Below, one piece after another: positions 36,301 to 51,300 of a stretch of 64,000 nt of DNA. The stretch comes from Proales similis (lineage: Eukaryota > Rotifera > Eurotatoria > Ploima > Proalidae), in NCBI GenBank assembly GCA_019059635.1, contig JAGVRJ010000012.1, positions 744,001 to 808,000 of the forward strand, read 5' to 3'. The translations under genes and the position numbers were made by a program. Within the stretch, counting starts at the first letter, position 1, and every line of letters starts with the position of its first letter. The notes under the pieces are model-generated. The model saw only the letters and a list, made by a program, of their open reading frames with translations. It ran no database searches and was not told the origin of the DNA.

Positions 36301-39300
36301 GAGAAAATACTTTTTCACTACCCAAAATTATTTATTTCCTTTATATTTCTAACCACAACTCTATAAAAAATATTGTTTTGACATCCTTCTCTTCTCCAAA
36401 GCAGGTTGTTATCTGTTTTGAGCTTTGGTAGAAGGGTTAGGCGAGGTTTAAGGTTCTGATTATCAAGTATTAGGCTAGATTAGGGTTGAGAAAATACTTT
36501 TTCACTACCCAAAATTATTTATTTCTTTATATTTCTAACCACAACTCTATAAAAAATATTGTTTTGACATCCTTCTCTTCTCCAAAGCAGGTTGTTATCT
36601 GTTTTGAGCTTTGGTAGAAGGGTTAGGCGAGGTTTTAGGTTCTGATAATCAAGTATTAGGCTAGATTAGGGTTGAGAAAATACTTTTTCACTACCCAAAA
36701 TTATTTATTTCTTTTATATTTCTAACCACAACTGAAATAAAAAAATTATTCTGGCTTCCTTCTCTACTCCAAAGCAGGTTGTTATCTGTTTTGAGCTTTG
36801 GTAGAAGGGTAAGGCGAGGTTTTAGGTTCTGATAATCAAGTATTAGGCTAGATTAGGGCTGAGAAAATACTTTTTCACAACCCAAAATTATATATTTCCT
36901 TTATATTTCTAACCACAACTCTATAAAAAATATTTTTTTGACATCCTTCTCTTCTCCAAAGCAGGTTGTTATCTGTTTTGAGCTTTGGTAGAAGGTAAAG
37001 GCGAGTTTTAAGGGTCTGATTGCTAAGTATTAAGCTAGATTAGGGTTGAGAAAATACTTTTGGACTACCTAAAATTATTTATTTCTTTTTATTTCTAACA
37101 ACAACTCTAATAAAAATATTTTTATGACTTCCTTCTCTACTCCAAAGCAGGTTGTTATCTGTTTTGAGCTTTGGTAGAAGGGTAAGGCGAGGTTTTAGGT
37201 TCTGATAATCAAGTATTAGGCTAGATTAGGGTTGAGAAAATACTTTTTCACTACCCAAAATTATATATTTCCTTTATATTTCTAACCACAACTCTATTAA
37301 AAATATTGTTTTGACATCCTTCTCTTCTCCAAAGCAGGTTGTTATGTGTTTTGAGCTTTGGTAGAAGTGGGAGGCGAGGTTTAAGCTTCTGATTGCCAAG
37401 TATAACGCAAGATTAGGGTTGAGAAAATACTTTTTCACTACCCAAATTTATATATTTCCTTTATATTTCTAACCACAACTCTATAAAAAATATTTTTTGG
37501 ACTTCCTTCTCTTTTCTAAAGCAGGTTGTTATCTGTTTTCAGCTTTGGTAGAAGAGCGAGGCGAGGTTTAAGGTTCTGATTATCAAGTATTAGGCTAGAT
37601 TAGGGTTGAAAAAATACTTTTTCACTACCCAAAATTATTTATTTCCTTTATATTTCTAACCACAACTCTATAAAAAATATTTTTTGGACTTCCTTCTCTT
37701 TTCTAAAGCAGGTTGTTATCTGTTTTGAGCTTTGGTAGAAGGGTAAGGCGAGGTTTAAGGTTCTGATTATCAAGTATTAGGCTAGATTAGGGTTGAGAAA
37801 ATACTTTTTCACTACCCAAAATTATTTATTTCCTTTATATTTCTAACCACAACTGAAATAAAAAAATTATTCTGGCTTCCTTCTCTACTCCCAAGCAGGT
37901 TGTTATCTGTTTTGAGCTTTGGTAGAAGGGTAAGGCGAGGTTTAAGGTTCTGATAATCAAGTATTAGGCTAGATTAGGGTTGAGAAAATACTTTTTCACT
38001 ACCCAAAATTATTTATTTCCTTTATATTTCTAACCACAACTCTATTAAAAATATTTTTTGGACTTCCTTCTCTTTTCTAAAGCAGGTTGTTATCTGTTTT
38101 CAGCTTTGGTAGATGAGCGAGGCGAGGTTTAAGCTTCTGATTGCCAAGTATAACGCAAGATTAGGGTTGAGAAAATATTTTTTCCCTACTCAAAATTATT
38201 TATTTCCTTTATATTTCTAACCACAACTGAAATAAAAAAATTATTCTGGCTTCCTTCTCTACTCCTAAGCAGGTTGTTATCTGTTTTGAGCTTTGGTAGA
38301 AGGGAAAGGCGAGGTTTAAGGTTCTGATAATCAAGTATTAGGCTAGATTAGGGTTGAGAAAATACTTTTTCACTACCCAAAATTATTTATTTCCTTTATA
38401 TTTCTAACCACAACTCTATTAAAAATATTTTTTGGACATCCTTCTCTTCTCCAAAGCAGGTTGTTATCTGTTTTGAGCTTTGGTAGAAGGGGGAGGCGAG
38501 GTTTAAGCTTCTGATTGCCAAGTATAACGCAAGATTAGGGTTGAGAAAATATTTTTTCCCTACTCAAAATTATTTATTTCTTTTTATTTCTAACCACAAC
38601 TGAAATAAAAAAATTATTCTGGCTTCCTTCTCTACTCCAAAGCAGGTTGTTATCTGTTTTGAGCTTTGGTAGAAGGGTAAGGCGAGGTTTTAGGTTCTGA
38701 TAATCAAGTATTAGGATAGATTAGGGTTGAGAAAATACTTTTTCACTACCCAAAATTATATATTTCCTTTATATTTCTAACCACAACTCTATAAAAAATA
38801 TTTTTTTGACATCCTTCTCTTCTCCAAAGCAGGTTGTTATCTGTTTTGAGCTTTGGTAGAAGGGTAAGGCGAGGTTTAAGGTTCTGATTATCAAGTATTA
38901 GGCTAGATTAGGGTTGAGAAAATACTTTTTCACTACCCAAAATTATTTATTTCCTTTATATTTCTAACCACAACTGAAATAAAAAAATTATTCTGGCTTC
39001 CTTTTCTACTCCAAAGCAGGTTGTTATCTGTTTTGAGCTTTGGTAGAAGGGTAAGGCGAGGTTTTAGGTTCTGATAATCAAGTATTAGGCTAGATTAGGG
39101 TTGAGAAAATACTTTTTCACTACCCAAAATTATTTATTTCCTTTATATTTCTAACCACAACTCTATAAAAAATATTGTTTTGACATCCTTCTCTTCTCCA
39201 AAGCAGGTTGTTATCTGTTTTGAGCTTTGGTAGAAGGGTTAGGCGAGGTTTAAGGTTCTGATTATCAAGTATTAGGCTAGATTAGGGTTGAGAAAATACT

Positions 39301-42300
39301 TTTTCACTACCCAAAATTATTTATTTCTTTATATTTCTAACCACAACTCTATAAAAAATATTGTTTTGACATCCTTCTCTTCTCCAAAGCAGGTTGTTAT
39401 CTGTTTTGAGCTTTGGTAGAAGGGTTAGGCGAGGTTTTAGGTTCTGATAATCAAGTATTAGGCTAGATTAGGGTTGAGAAAATACTTTTTCACTACCCAA
39501 AATTATTTATTTCTTTTATATTTCTAACCACAACTGAAATAAAAAAATTATTCTGGCTTCCTTCTCTACTCCAAAGCAGGTTGTTATCTGTTTTGAGCTT
39601 TGGTAGAAGGGTAAGGCGAGGTTTTAGGTTCTGATAATCAAGTATTAGGCTAGATTAGGGCTGAGAAAATACTTTTTCACAACCCAAAATTATATATTTC
39701 CTTTATATTTCTAACCACAACTCTATAAAAAATATTTTTTTGACATCCTTCTCTTCTCCAAAGCAGGTTGTTATCTGTTTTGAGCTTTGGTAGAAGGTAA
39801 AGGCGAGTTTTAAGGGTCTGATTGCTAAGTATTAAGCTAGATTAGGGTTGAGAAAATACTTTTGGACTACCTAAAATTATTTATTTCTTTTTATTTCTAA
39901 CAACAACTCTAATAAAAATATTTTTATGACTTCCTTCTCTACTCCAAAGCAGGTTGTTATCTGTTTTGAGCTTTGGTAGAAGGGTAAGGCGAGGTTTTAG
40001 GTTCTGATAATCAAGTATTAGGCTAGATTAGGGTTGAGAAAATACTTTTTCACTACCCAAAATTATATATTTCCTTTATATTTCTAACCACAACTCTATT
40101 AAAAATATTGTTTTGACATCCTTCTCTTCTCCAAAGCAGGTTGTTATGTGTTTTGAGCTTTGGTAGAAGTGGGAGGCGAGGTTTAAGCTTCTGATTGCCA
40201 AGTATAACGCAAGATTAGGGTTGAGAAAATACTTTTTCACTACCCAAATTTATATATTTCCTTTATATTTCTAACCACAACTCTATAAAAAATATTTTTG
40301 GACTTCCTTCTCTTTTCTAAAGCAGGTTGTTATCTGTTTTCAGCTTTGGTAGAAGAGCGAGGCGAGGTTTAAGGTTCTGATTATCAAGTATTAGGCTAGA
40401 TTAGGGTTGAAAAAATACTTTTTCACTACCCAAAATTATTTATTTCCTTTATATTTCTAACCACAACTCTATAAAAAATATTTTTTGGACTTCCTTCTCT
40501 TTTCTAAAGCAGGTTGTTATCTGTTTTGAGCTTTGGTAGAAGGGTAAGGCGAGGTTTAAGGTTCTGATTATCAAGTATTAGGCTAGATTAGGGTTGAGAA
40601 AATACTTTTTCACTACCCAAAATTATTTATTTCCTTTATATTTCTAACCACAACTGAAATAAAAAAATTATTCTGGCTTCCTTCTCTACTCCCAAGCAGG
40701 TTGTTATCTGTTTTGAGCTTTGGTAGAAGGGTAAGGCGAGGTTTAAGGTTCTGATAATCAAGTATTAGGCTAGATTAGGGTTGAGAAAATACTTTTTCAC
40801 TACCCAAAATTATTTATTTCCTTTATATTTCTAACCACAACTCTATTAAAAATATTTTTTGGACTTCCTTCTCTTTTCTAAAGCAGGTTGTTATCTGTTT
40901 TCAGCTTTGGTAGATGAGCGAGGCGAGGTTTAAGCTTCTGATTGCCAAGTATAACGCAAGATTAGGGTTGAGAAAATATTTTTTCCCTACTCAAAATTAT
41001 TTATTTCCTTTATATTTCTAACCACAACTGAAATAAAAAAATTATTCTGGCTTCCTTCTCTACTCCTAAGCAGGTTGTTATCTGTTTTGAGCTTTGGTAG
41101 AAGGGAAAGGCGAGGTTTAAGGTTCTGATAATCAAGTATTAGGCTAGATTAGGGTTGAGAAAATACTTTTTCACTACCCAAAATTATTTATTTCCTTTAT
41201 ATTTCTAACCACAACTCTATTAAAAATATTTTTTGGACTTCCTTCTCTTTTCTAAAACAGGTTGTTATCTGTTTTGAGCTTTGGTAGAAGGGGGAGGCGA
41301 GGTTTAAGCTTCTGATTGCCAAGTATTACGCAAGATTAGGGTTGAGAAAATATTTTTTCCCTACTCAAAATTATTTATTTCTTTTTATTTCTAACCACAA
41401 CTGAAATAAAAAAATTATTCTGGCTTCCTTCTCTACTCCAAAGCAGGTTGTTATCTGTTTTGAGCTTTGGTAGAAGGGTAAGGCGAGGTTTTAGGTTCTG
41501 ATAATCAAGTATTAGGCTAGATTAGGGTTGAGAAAATACTTTTTCACTACCCAAAATTATATATTTCCTTTATATTTCTAACCACAACTCTATTAAAAAT
41601 ATTTTTTGGACTTCCTTCTCTTTTCTAAAGCAGGTTGTTATCTGTTTTCAGCTTTGGTAGAAGAGCGAGGCGAGGTTTAAGCTTCTGATTATCAAGTATC
41701 AGGCTAGATTAGGGATGAGAAAATACTTTTTCACTACCCAAAATTATTTATTTCCTTTATATTTCTAACCACAACTCTATTAAAAATATTTTTTTGACAT
41801 CCTTCTCTTCTCTAAAGCAGGTTGTTATCTGTTTTGAGCTTTGGTAGAAGGGTAAGGCGAGGTTTTAGGTTCTGATAATCAAGTATTAGGCTAGATTAGG
41901 GTTGAGAAAATACTTTTTCACTACCCAAAATTATTTATTTCCTTTATATTTCTAACCACAACTGAAATAAAAAAATTATTCTGGCTTCATTCTCTACTCC
42001 TAAGCAGGTTGTTATCTGTTTTGAGCTTTGGTAGAAGGGTAAGGCGAGGTTTTAGGTTCTGATAATCAAGTATTAGGCTAGATTAGGGTTGAGAAAATAC
42101 TTTTTCACTACCCAAAATTATTTATTTCCTTTATATTTCTAACCACAACTCTATTAAAAATATTTTTTGGACTTCCTTCTCTTTTCTAAAGCAGGTTGTT
42201 ATCTGTTTTCAGCTTTGGTAGAAGAGCGAGGCGAGGTTTAACCTTCTGATTGCCAAGTATAACGCAAGATTAGGGTTGAGAAAATATTTTTTCCCTACTC

Positions 42301-45300
42301 AAAATTATTTATTTCTTTTTATTTCTAACCACAACTGAAATAAAAAAATTATTCTGGCTTCCTTCTCTACTCCAAAGCAGGTTGTTATCTGTTTTGAGCT
42401 TTGGTAGAAGGGTAAGGCGAGGTTTTAGGTTCTGATAATCAAGTATTAGGCTAGATTAGGGTTGAGAAAATACTTTTTCACTACCCAAAATTATATATTT
42501 CCTTTATATTTCTAACCACAACTCTATTAAAAATATTTTTTGGACTTCCTTCTCTTTTCTAAAGCAGGTTGTTATCTGTTTTCAGCTTTGGTAGAAGAGC
42601 GAGGCGAGGTTTAAGGTTCTGATTATCAAGTATTAGACTAGATTAGGGTTGAGAAAATACTTTTTCACTACCCAAAATTATTTATTTCCTTTATATTTCT
42701 AACCACAACTCTATAAAAAATATTTTTTGGCTTCCTTCTCTTTTCTAAAGCAGGTTGTTATCTGTTTTGAGCTTTGGTAGAAGGGAAAGGCGAGGTTAAA
42801 GGTTCTGATAATCAAGTATTAGGCTAGATTAGGGTTGAGAAAATACTTTTTCACTACCCAAAATTATTTATTTCCTTTATATTTCTAACCACAACTCTAT
42901 TAAAAATATTTTTTGGACTTCCTTCTCTTTTCTAAAACAGGTTGTTATCTGTTTTGAGCTTTGGTAGAAGGGGGAGGCGAGGTTTAAGGTTCTGATTATC
43001 AAGTATTAGGCTAGATTAGGGTTGAGAAAATACTTTTTCACTACCCAAAATTATTTATTTCCTTTATATTTCTAACCACAACTGAAATAAAAAAATTATT
43101 CTGGCTTCCTTCTCTACTCCAAAGCAGGTTGTTATCTGTTTTGAGCTTTGGTAGAAGGGTAAGGCGAGGTTTTAGGTTCTGATAATCAAGTATTAGGCTA
43201 GATTAGGGTTGAGAAAATACTTTTTCACTACCCAAAATTATATATTTCCTTTATATTTCTAACCACAACTCTATTAAAAATATTTTTTGGACTTCCTTCT
43301 CTTTTCTAAAGCAGGTTGTTATCTGTTTTGAGCTTTGGTAGAAGAGCGAGGCGAGGTTTAAGCTTCTGATTGCCAAGTATAACGCAAGATTAGGGTTGAG
43401 AAAATATTTTTTCCCTACTCAAAATTATTTATTTCTTTTTATTTCTAACCACAACTGAAATAAAAAAATTATTCTGGCTTCCTTCTCTACTCAAAGCAGG
43501 TTGTTATCTGTTTTGAGCTTTGGTAGAAGGGTAAGGCGAGGTTTAAGGTTCTGATAATCAAGTATTAGGCTAGATTAGGGTTGAGAAAATACTTTTTCAC
43601 TACCCAAAATTATTTATTTCCTTTATATTTCTAACCACAACTCTATTAAAAATATTTTTTGGACTTCCTTCTCTTTTCTAAAGCAGGTTGTTATCTGTTT
43701 TCAGCTTCGGTAGAAGAGCGAGGCGAGGTTTAAGCTTCTGATAATCAAGTATTAGGCTAGATTAGGGTTGAGAAAATACTTTTTCCCTACTCAAAATTAT
43801 TTATTTCTTTTTATTTCTAACCACAACTCTATTAAAAATATTTTTTGGACTTCCTTCTCTTTTCTAAAGCAGGTTGTTATCTGTTTTCAGCTTTGGTAGA
43901 AGAGCGAGGCGAGGTTTAAGGTTCTGATAATCAAGTATTAGGCTAGATTAGGGTTGAGAAAATACTTTTTCACTACCCAAAATTATTTATTTCCTTTATA
44001 TTTCTAACCACAACTCTATTAAAAATATTTTTTGGACTTCCTTCTCTTTTCTAAAGCAGGTTGTTATCTGTTTTCAGCTTTGGTAGAAGAGCGAGGCGAG
44101 GTTTAAGGTTCTGATTATCAAGTATTAGGCTAGATTAGGGTTGAGAAAATACTTTTTCCCTACTCAAAATTATTTATTTCTTTTTATTTCTAACCACAAC
44201 TCTATTAAAAATATTTTTTGGACTTCCTTCTCTTTTCTAAAGCAGGTTGTTATCTGTTTTCAGCTTTGGTAGAAGAGCGAGGCGAGGTTTAAGGTTCTGA
44301 TAATCAAGTATTAGGCTAGATTAGGGTTGAGAAAATACTTTTTCACTACCCAAAATTATTTATTTCCTTTATATTTCTAACCACAACTCTATTAAAAATA
44401 TTTTTTGGACTTCCTTCTCTTTTCTAAAGCAGGTTGTTATCTGTTTTCAGCTTTGGTAGAAGAGCGAGGCGAGGTTTAAGCTTCTGATTATCAAGTATTA
44501 GGCTAGATTAGGGTTGAGAAAATACTTTTTCACTACCCAAAATTATTTATTTCCTTTATATTTCTAACCACAACTGAAATAAAAAAATTATTCTGGCTTC
44601 ATTCTCTACTCCTAAGCAGGTTGTTATCTGTTTTGAGCTTTGGTAGAAGGGTAAGGCGAGGTTTAAGGTTCTGATAATAAAGTATTAGGCTAGATTAGGG
44701 TTGAGAAAATACTTTTTCCCTACTCAAAATTATTTATTTCTTTTTATTTCTAACCACAACTCTATTAAAAATATTTTTTGGACTTCCTTCTCTTTTCTAA
44801 AGCAGGTTGTTATCTGTTTTCAGCTTTGGTAGAAGAGCGAGGCGAGGTTTAAGGTTCTGATAATCAAGTATTAGGCTAGATTAGGGTTGAGAAAATACTT
44901 TTTCACTACCCAAAATTATTTATTTCCTTTATATTTCTAACCACAACTCTATTAAAAATATTTTTTGGACTTCCTTCTCTTTTCTAAAGCAGGTTGTTAT
45001 CTGTTTTCAGCTTTGGTAGAAGAGCGAGGCGAGGTTTAAGGTTCTGATAATCAAGTATTAGGCTAGATTAGGGTTGAGAAAATACTTTTTCACTACCCAA
45101 AATTATTTATTTCCTTTATATTTCTAACCACAACTCTATTAAAAATATTTTTTGGACTTCCTTCTCTTTTCTAAAACAGGTTGTTATCTGTTTTGAGCTT
45201 TGGTAGAAGGGGGAGGCGAGGTTTAAGCTTCTGATTGCCAAGTATTACGCAAGATTAGGGTTGAGAAAATATTTTTTCCCTACCCAAAATTATTTATTTC

Positions 45301-48300
45301 CTTTATATTTCTAACCACAACTGAAATAAAAAAATTATTCTGGCTTCATTCTCTACTCCTAAGCAGGTTGTTATCTGTTTTGAGCTTTGGTAGAAGGGTA
45401 AGGCGAGGTTTAAGGTTCTGATAATCAAGTATTAGGCTAGATTAGGGTTGAGAAAATACTTTTTCACTACCCAAAATTATTTATTTCTTTTTATTTCTAA
45501 CCACAACTGAAATAAAAATATTTTTTGGACTTCCTTCTCTTTTCTAAAGCAGGTTGTTATCTGTTTTCAGCTTTGGTAGAAGGGTAAGGCGAGGTTTTAG
45601 GTTCTGATAATCAAGTATTAGGCTAGATTAGGGTTGAGAAAATACTTTTTCACTACCCAAAATTATATCTTCCTTTATATTTCTAACCACAACTCTATAA
45701 AAAATATTTTTTGGACTTCCTTCTCTTTTCTAAAGCAGGTTGTTATCTGTTTTGAGCTTTGGTAGAAGGGTAAGGCGAGGTTTAAGGTTCTGATAATCAA
45801 GTATTAGGCTAGATTAGGGTTGAGAAAATACTTTTTCACTACCCAAAATTATTTATTTCCTTTATATTTCTAACCACAACTCTATTAAAAATATTTTTTG
45901 GACTTCCTTCTCTTTTCTAAAGCAGGTTGTTATCTGTTTTCAGCTTTGGTAGAAGAGCGAGGTGAGGTTTAAGCTTCTGATTGCCAAGTATAACGCAACA
46001 TTAGGGTTGAGAAAATATTTTTTCCCTACTCAAAATTATTTATTTCTTTTTATTTCTAACCACAACTGAAATAAAAAAATTATTCTGGCTTCCTTCTCTT
46101 TTCTAAAGCAGGTTGTTATCTGTTTTCAGCTTTGGTAGAAGAGCGAGGCGAGGTTTAAGGTTCTGATAATCAAGTATTAGGCTAGATTAGGGTTGAGAAA
46201 ATACTTTTTCACTACCCAAAATTATTTATTTCCTTTATATTTCTAACCACAACTCTATTAAAAATATTTTTTGGACTTCCTTCTCTTTTCTAAAGCAGGT
46301 TGTTATCTGTTTTCAGCTTTGGTAGAAGAGCGAGGCGAGGTTTAAGGTTCTGATTATCAAGTATTAGGCTAGATTAGGGTTGAGAAAATACTTTTTCCCT
46401 ACTCAAAATTATTTATTTCTTTTTATTTCTAACCACAACTCTATTAAAAATATTTTTTGGACTTCCTTCTCTTTTCTAAAGCAGGTTGTTATCTGTTTTC
46501 AGCTTTGGTAGAAGAGCGAGGCGAGGTTTAAGGTTCTGATAATCAAGTATTAGGCTAGATTAGGGTTGAAAAAATACTTTTTCACTACCCAAAATTATTT
46601 ATTTCCTTTATATTTCTAACCACAACTCTATTAAAAATATTTTTTGGACTTCCTTCTCTTTTCTAAAACAGGTTGTTATCTGTTTTGAGCTTTGGTAGAA
46701 GGGGGAGGCGAGGTTTAAGCTTCTGATTGCCAAGTATTACGCAAGATTAGGGTTGAGAAAATATTTTTTCCCTACCCAAAATTATTTATTTCCTTTATAT
46801 TTCTAACCACAACTGAAATAAAAAAATTATTCTGGCTTCATTCTCTACTCCTAAGCAGGTTGTTATCTGTTTTGAGCTTTGGTAGAAGGGTAAGGCGAGG
46901 TTTAAGGTTCTGATAATCAAGTATTAGGCTAGATTAGGGTTGAGAAAATACTTTTTCACTACCCAAAATTATTTATTTCTTTTTATTTCTAACCACAACT
47001 GAAATAAAAATATTTTTTGGACTTCCTTCTCTTTTCTAAAGCAGGTTGTTATCTGTTTTCAGCTTTGGTAGAAGGGTAAGGCGAGGTTTTAGGTTCTGAT
47101 AATCAAGTATTAGGCTAGATTAGGGTTGAGAAAATACTTTTTCACTACCCAAAATTATATCTTCCTTTATATTTCTAACCACAACTCTATAAAAAATATT
47201 TTTTTGACATCCTTCTCTTCTCTAAAGCAGGTTGTTATCTGTTTTGAGCTTTGGTAGAAGGGTAAGGCGAGGTTTAAGGTTCTGATTATCAAGTATTAGG
47301 CTAGATTAGGGTTGAGAAAATACTTTTTCACTACCCAAAATTATTTATTTCCTTTATATTTCTAACCACAACTCTATTAAAAATATTTTTTGGACTTCCT
47401 TCTCTTTTCTAAAGCAGGTTGTTATCTGTTTTCAGCTTTGGTAGAAGAGCGAGGCGAGGTTTAAGCTTCTGATTGCCAAGTATAACGCAAGAATAGGGTT
47501 GAGAAAATATTTTTTCCCTACTCAAAATTATTTATTTCTTTTTATTTCTAACCACAACTGAAATAAAAAAATTATTCTGGCTTCCTCCTCTACTCCAAAG
47601 CAGGTTGTTATCTGTTTTGAGCTTTGGTAGAAGGGTAAGGCGAGGTTTTAGGTTCTTATAATCAAGTATTAGGCTAGATTAGGGTTGAGAAAATACTTTT
47701 TCACTACCCAAAATTAAATATTTCCTTTATATTTCTAACCACAACTCTATTAAAAATATTTTTTGGACTTCCTTCTCTTTTCTAAAGCAGGTTGTTATCT
47801 GTTTTCAGCTTTGGTAGAAGAGCGAGGTGAGGTTTAAGCTTCTGATTGCCAAGTATAACGCAAGATTAGGGTTGAGAAAATATTTTTTCCCTACTCAAAA
47901 TTATTTATTTCTTTTTATTTCTAACCACAACTGAAATAAAAAAATTATTCTGGCTTCCTTCTCTACTCCAAAGCAGGTTGTTATCTGTTTTCAGCTTTGG
48001 TAGAAGAGCGAGGCGAGGTTTAAGGTTCTGATTATCAAGTATTAGGCTAGATTAGGGTTGAGAAAATACTTTTTCACTACCCAAAATTATTTATTTCCTT
48101 TATATTTCTAACCACAACTGAAATAAAAAAATTATTCTGGCTTCATTCTCTACTCCTTAGCAGGTTGTTATCTGTTTTGAGCTTTGGTAGAAGGGTAAGG
48201 CGAGGTTTAAGGTTCTGATAATCAAGTATTAGGCTAGATTAGGGTTGAGAAAATACTTTTTCACTACCCAAAATTATTTATTTCCTTTATATTTCTAACC

Positions 48301-51300
48301 ACAACTCTATTAAAAATATTTTTTGGACTTCCTTCTCTTTTCTAAAGCAGGTTGTTATCTGTTTTCAGCTTTGGTAGAAGAGCGAGGCGAGGTTTAAGCT
48401 TCTGATTGCCAAGTATAACGCAAGATTAGGGTTGAGAAAATATTTTTTCCCTACTCAAAATTATTTATTTCTTTTTATTTCTAACCACAACTGAAATAAA
48501 AATATTTTTTGGACTTCCTTCTCTTTTCTAAAGCAGGTTGTTATCTGTTTTCAGCTTTAGCAGAAGAGTGAGGCGAGGTTTTAGGTTCTGATTATCAAGT
48601 AAAATGTAAGATTAGGGTTGAGAAAATATTTTTTCCCTTCAAAAATATTTATTTCCTCTATATTTCAAACCACAACTGAAATAAAAATATTTTTTGGACT
48701 TCCTTCTCTTTTCTAAAGCAGGTTGTTATCTGTTTTCAGCTTTGGTAGAAGGGTAAGGCAAGGTTTTAGGTTCTGATTATCAAGTAAAATGTAAGATTAG
48801 GGTTGAGAAAATATTTTTTCCCTACTCAAAATTATTTATTTCCTCTATATTTCTAATCACAACTGAAATAAAAATATTTTTTGGACTTCCTTCTCAACTC
48901 TAAAGCAGGTTGTTATCTGTTTTGAGCTTTCGTAGAAGGTAAGTGGAGTTTTCAGGGTCTGATTGCTAAGTATTAAGCTAGATTAGGGTTGAGAAAATAC
49001 TTTTGGACTACCTAAAATTATTTATTTCTTTTTATTTCTAACAACAACTCTAATAAAAATATTTTTATGACTTCCTTCTCTACTCCAAAGCAGGTTGTTA
49101 TCTGTTTTGAGTTTTTGTAGAAGAGCGAGGCGAGGTTTTAGGTTCTCATTATCAAGTATTAGGCTAGATTAGGGTTGAGAAAATACTTTTTCACTACCCA
49201 AAATTATATATTTCCTTTATATTTCTAACCACAACTCTATAAAAAATATTTTTTTGACATCCTTCTCTTCTCCAAAGCAGGTTGTTATCTGTTTTGAGCT
49301 TTGGTAGAAGGGTAAGGCGAGGTTTTAGGTTCTGATTATCAAGTATTAGGCTAGATTAGGGTTGAAAAAATACTTTTTCACTACCCAAAATTATTTTTTT
49401 CCTTTATATATCCAACCCCAACTGAAATAAAAATATTTTTTGGACTTCCTTCTCTTTTCTAAAGCAGGTTGTTATCTGTTTTGAGCTTTGGTAGAAAGTT
49501 AAGGCGAGGTTTTAGGTTCTGATAATCAAGTATTAGGCTAGATTAGGGTTGAGAAAATACTTTTTCACTACCCAAAATTATTTATTTCCTTTATATTTCT
49601 AACCACAACTCTATTAAAAATATTTTTTGGACTTCCTTCTCTTTTCTAAAGCAGGTTGTTATCTGTTTTCAGCTTTGGTAGAAGAGCGAGGCGAGGTTTA
49701 AGCTTCTGATTGCCAAGTATAACGCAAGATTAGGGTTGAGAAAATATTTTTTCCCTACTCAAAATTATTTATTTCTTTTTATTTCTAACCACAACTGAAA
49801 TAAAAATATTTTTTGGACTTCCTTCTCTTTTCTAAAGCAGGTTGTTATCTGTTTTGAGCTTTCGTAGAAGGGTAAGGCGAGTTTTCAGGGTCTGATTGCT
49901 AAGTATTAAGCTAGATTAGGGTTGAGAAAATACTTTTGGACTACCTAAAATTATTTATTTCTTTTTATTCTTAACAACAACTCTAATAAAAATATTTTTA
50001 TGACTTCCTTCTCTACTCCAAAGCAGGTTGTTATCTGTTTTGAGCTTTGGTAAAAGGGTAAGGCGAGGTTTTAGGTTCTGATTATCAAGTATTAGGCTAG
50101 ATTAGGGTTGAGAAAATACTTTTTCACTACCCAAAATTATTTATTTCCTTTATATATCCAACCCCAACTGAAAGAAAAATATTTTTTGGACTTCCTTCTC
50201 TTCTCTAAAGCAGGTTGTTATCTGTTTTCAGCTTTGGTAGAAGGGTAAGGCAAGGTTTTAGGTTCTGATTATCAAGTAAAATGTAAGATTAGGGTTGAGA
50301 AAATATTTTTTCCCTACTCAAAATTATTTATTTCCTCTATATTTCTAATCACAACTGAAATAAAAATATTTTTTGGACTTCCTTCTCAACTCTAAAGCAG
50401 GTTGTTATCTGTTTTGAGCTTTCGTAGAAGGTAAGTGGAGTTTTCAGGGTCTGATTGCTAAGTATTAAGCTAGATTAGGGTTGAGAAAATACTTTTGGAC
50501 TACCTAAAATTATTTATTTCTTTTTATTTCTAACAACAACTCTAATAAAAATATTTTTATGACTTCCTTCTCTACTCCAAAGCAGGTTGTTATCTGTTTT
50601 GAGTTTTTGTAGAAGAGCGAGGCGAGGTTTTAGGTTCTCATTATCAAGTATTAGGCTAGATTAGGGTTGAGAAAATACTTTTTCACTACCCAAAATTATT
50701 TATTTCCTTTATATATCCAACCCCAACTGAAAGAAAAATATTTTTTGGACTTCCTTCTCTTCTCTAAAGCAGGTTGTTATCTGTTTTCAGCTTTGGTAGA
50801 AGGGAAAGGCAAGGTTTTAGGTTCTGATTATAAAGTATTAGGCTAGACTCGGGTTGAGAAAATATTTTTTCCCTACTCAAAATTATTTATTTCCTCTATA
50901 TTTTTAACCACAACTCTATTAAAAATATTTTTTTGACTTCCTTCTCAACTCTAAAGCAGGTTGTTATCTGTTTTGAGCTTTCGTAGAAGGGTAAGGCGAG
51001 TTTTCAGGGTCTGATTGCTAAGTATTAAGCTAGATTAGGGTTGAGAAAATACTTTTGGACTACCTAAAATTATTTATTTCTTTTTATTTCTAACAACAAC
51101 TCTAATAAAAATATTTTTATGACTTCCTTCTCTACTCCAAAGCAGGTTGTTATCTGTTTTGAGTTTTTGTAGAAGAGCGAGGCGAGGTTTTAGGTTCTCA
51201 TTATCAAGTATAATGCTAGATTAGGGTTGAGAAAATACTTTTTCACTAACCAAAATTATTTATTTCCTTTATATATCCAACCCCAACTGAAATAAAAATA

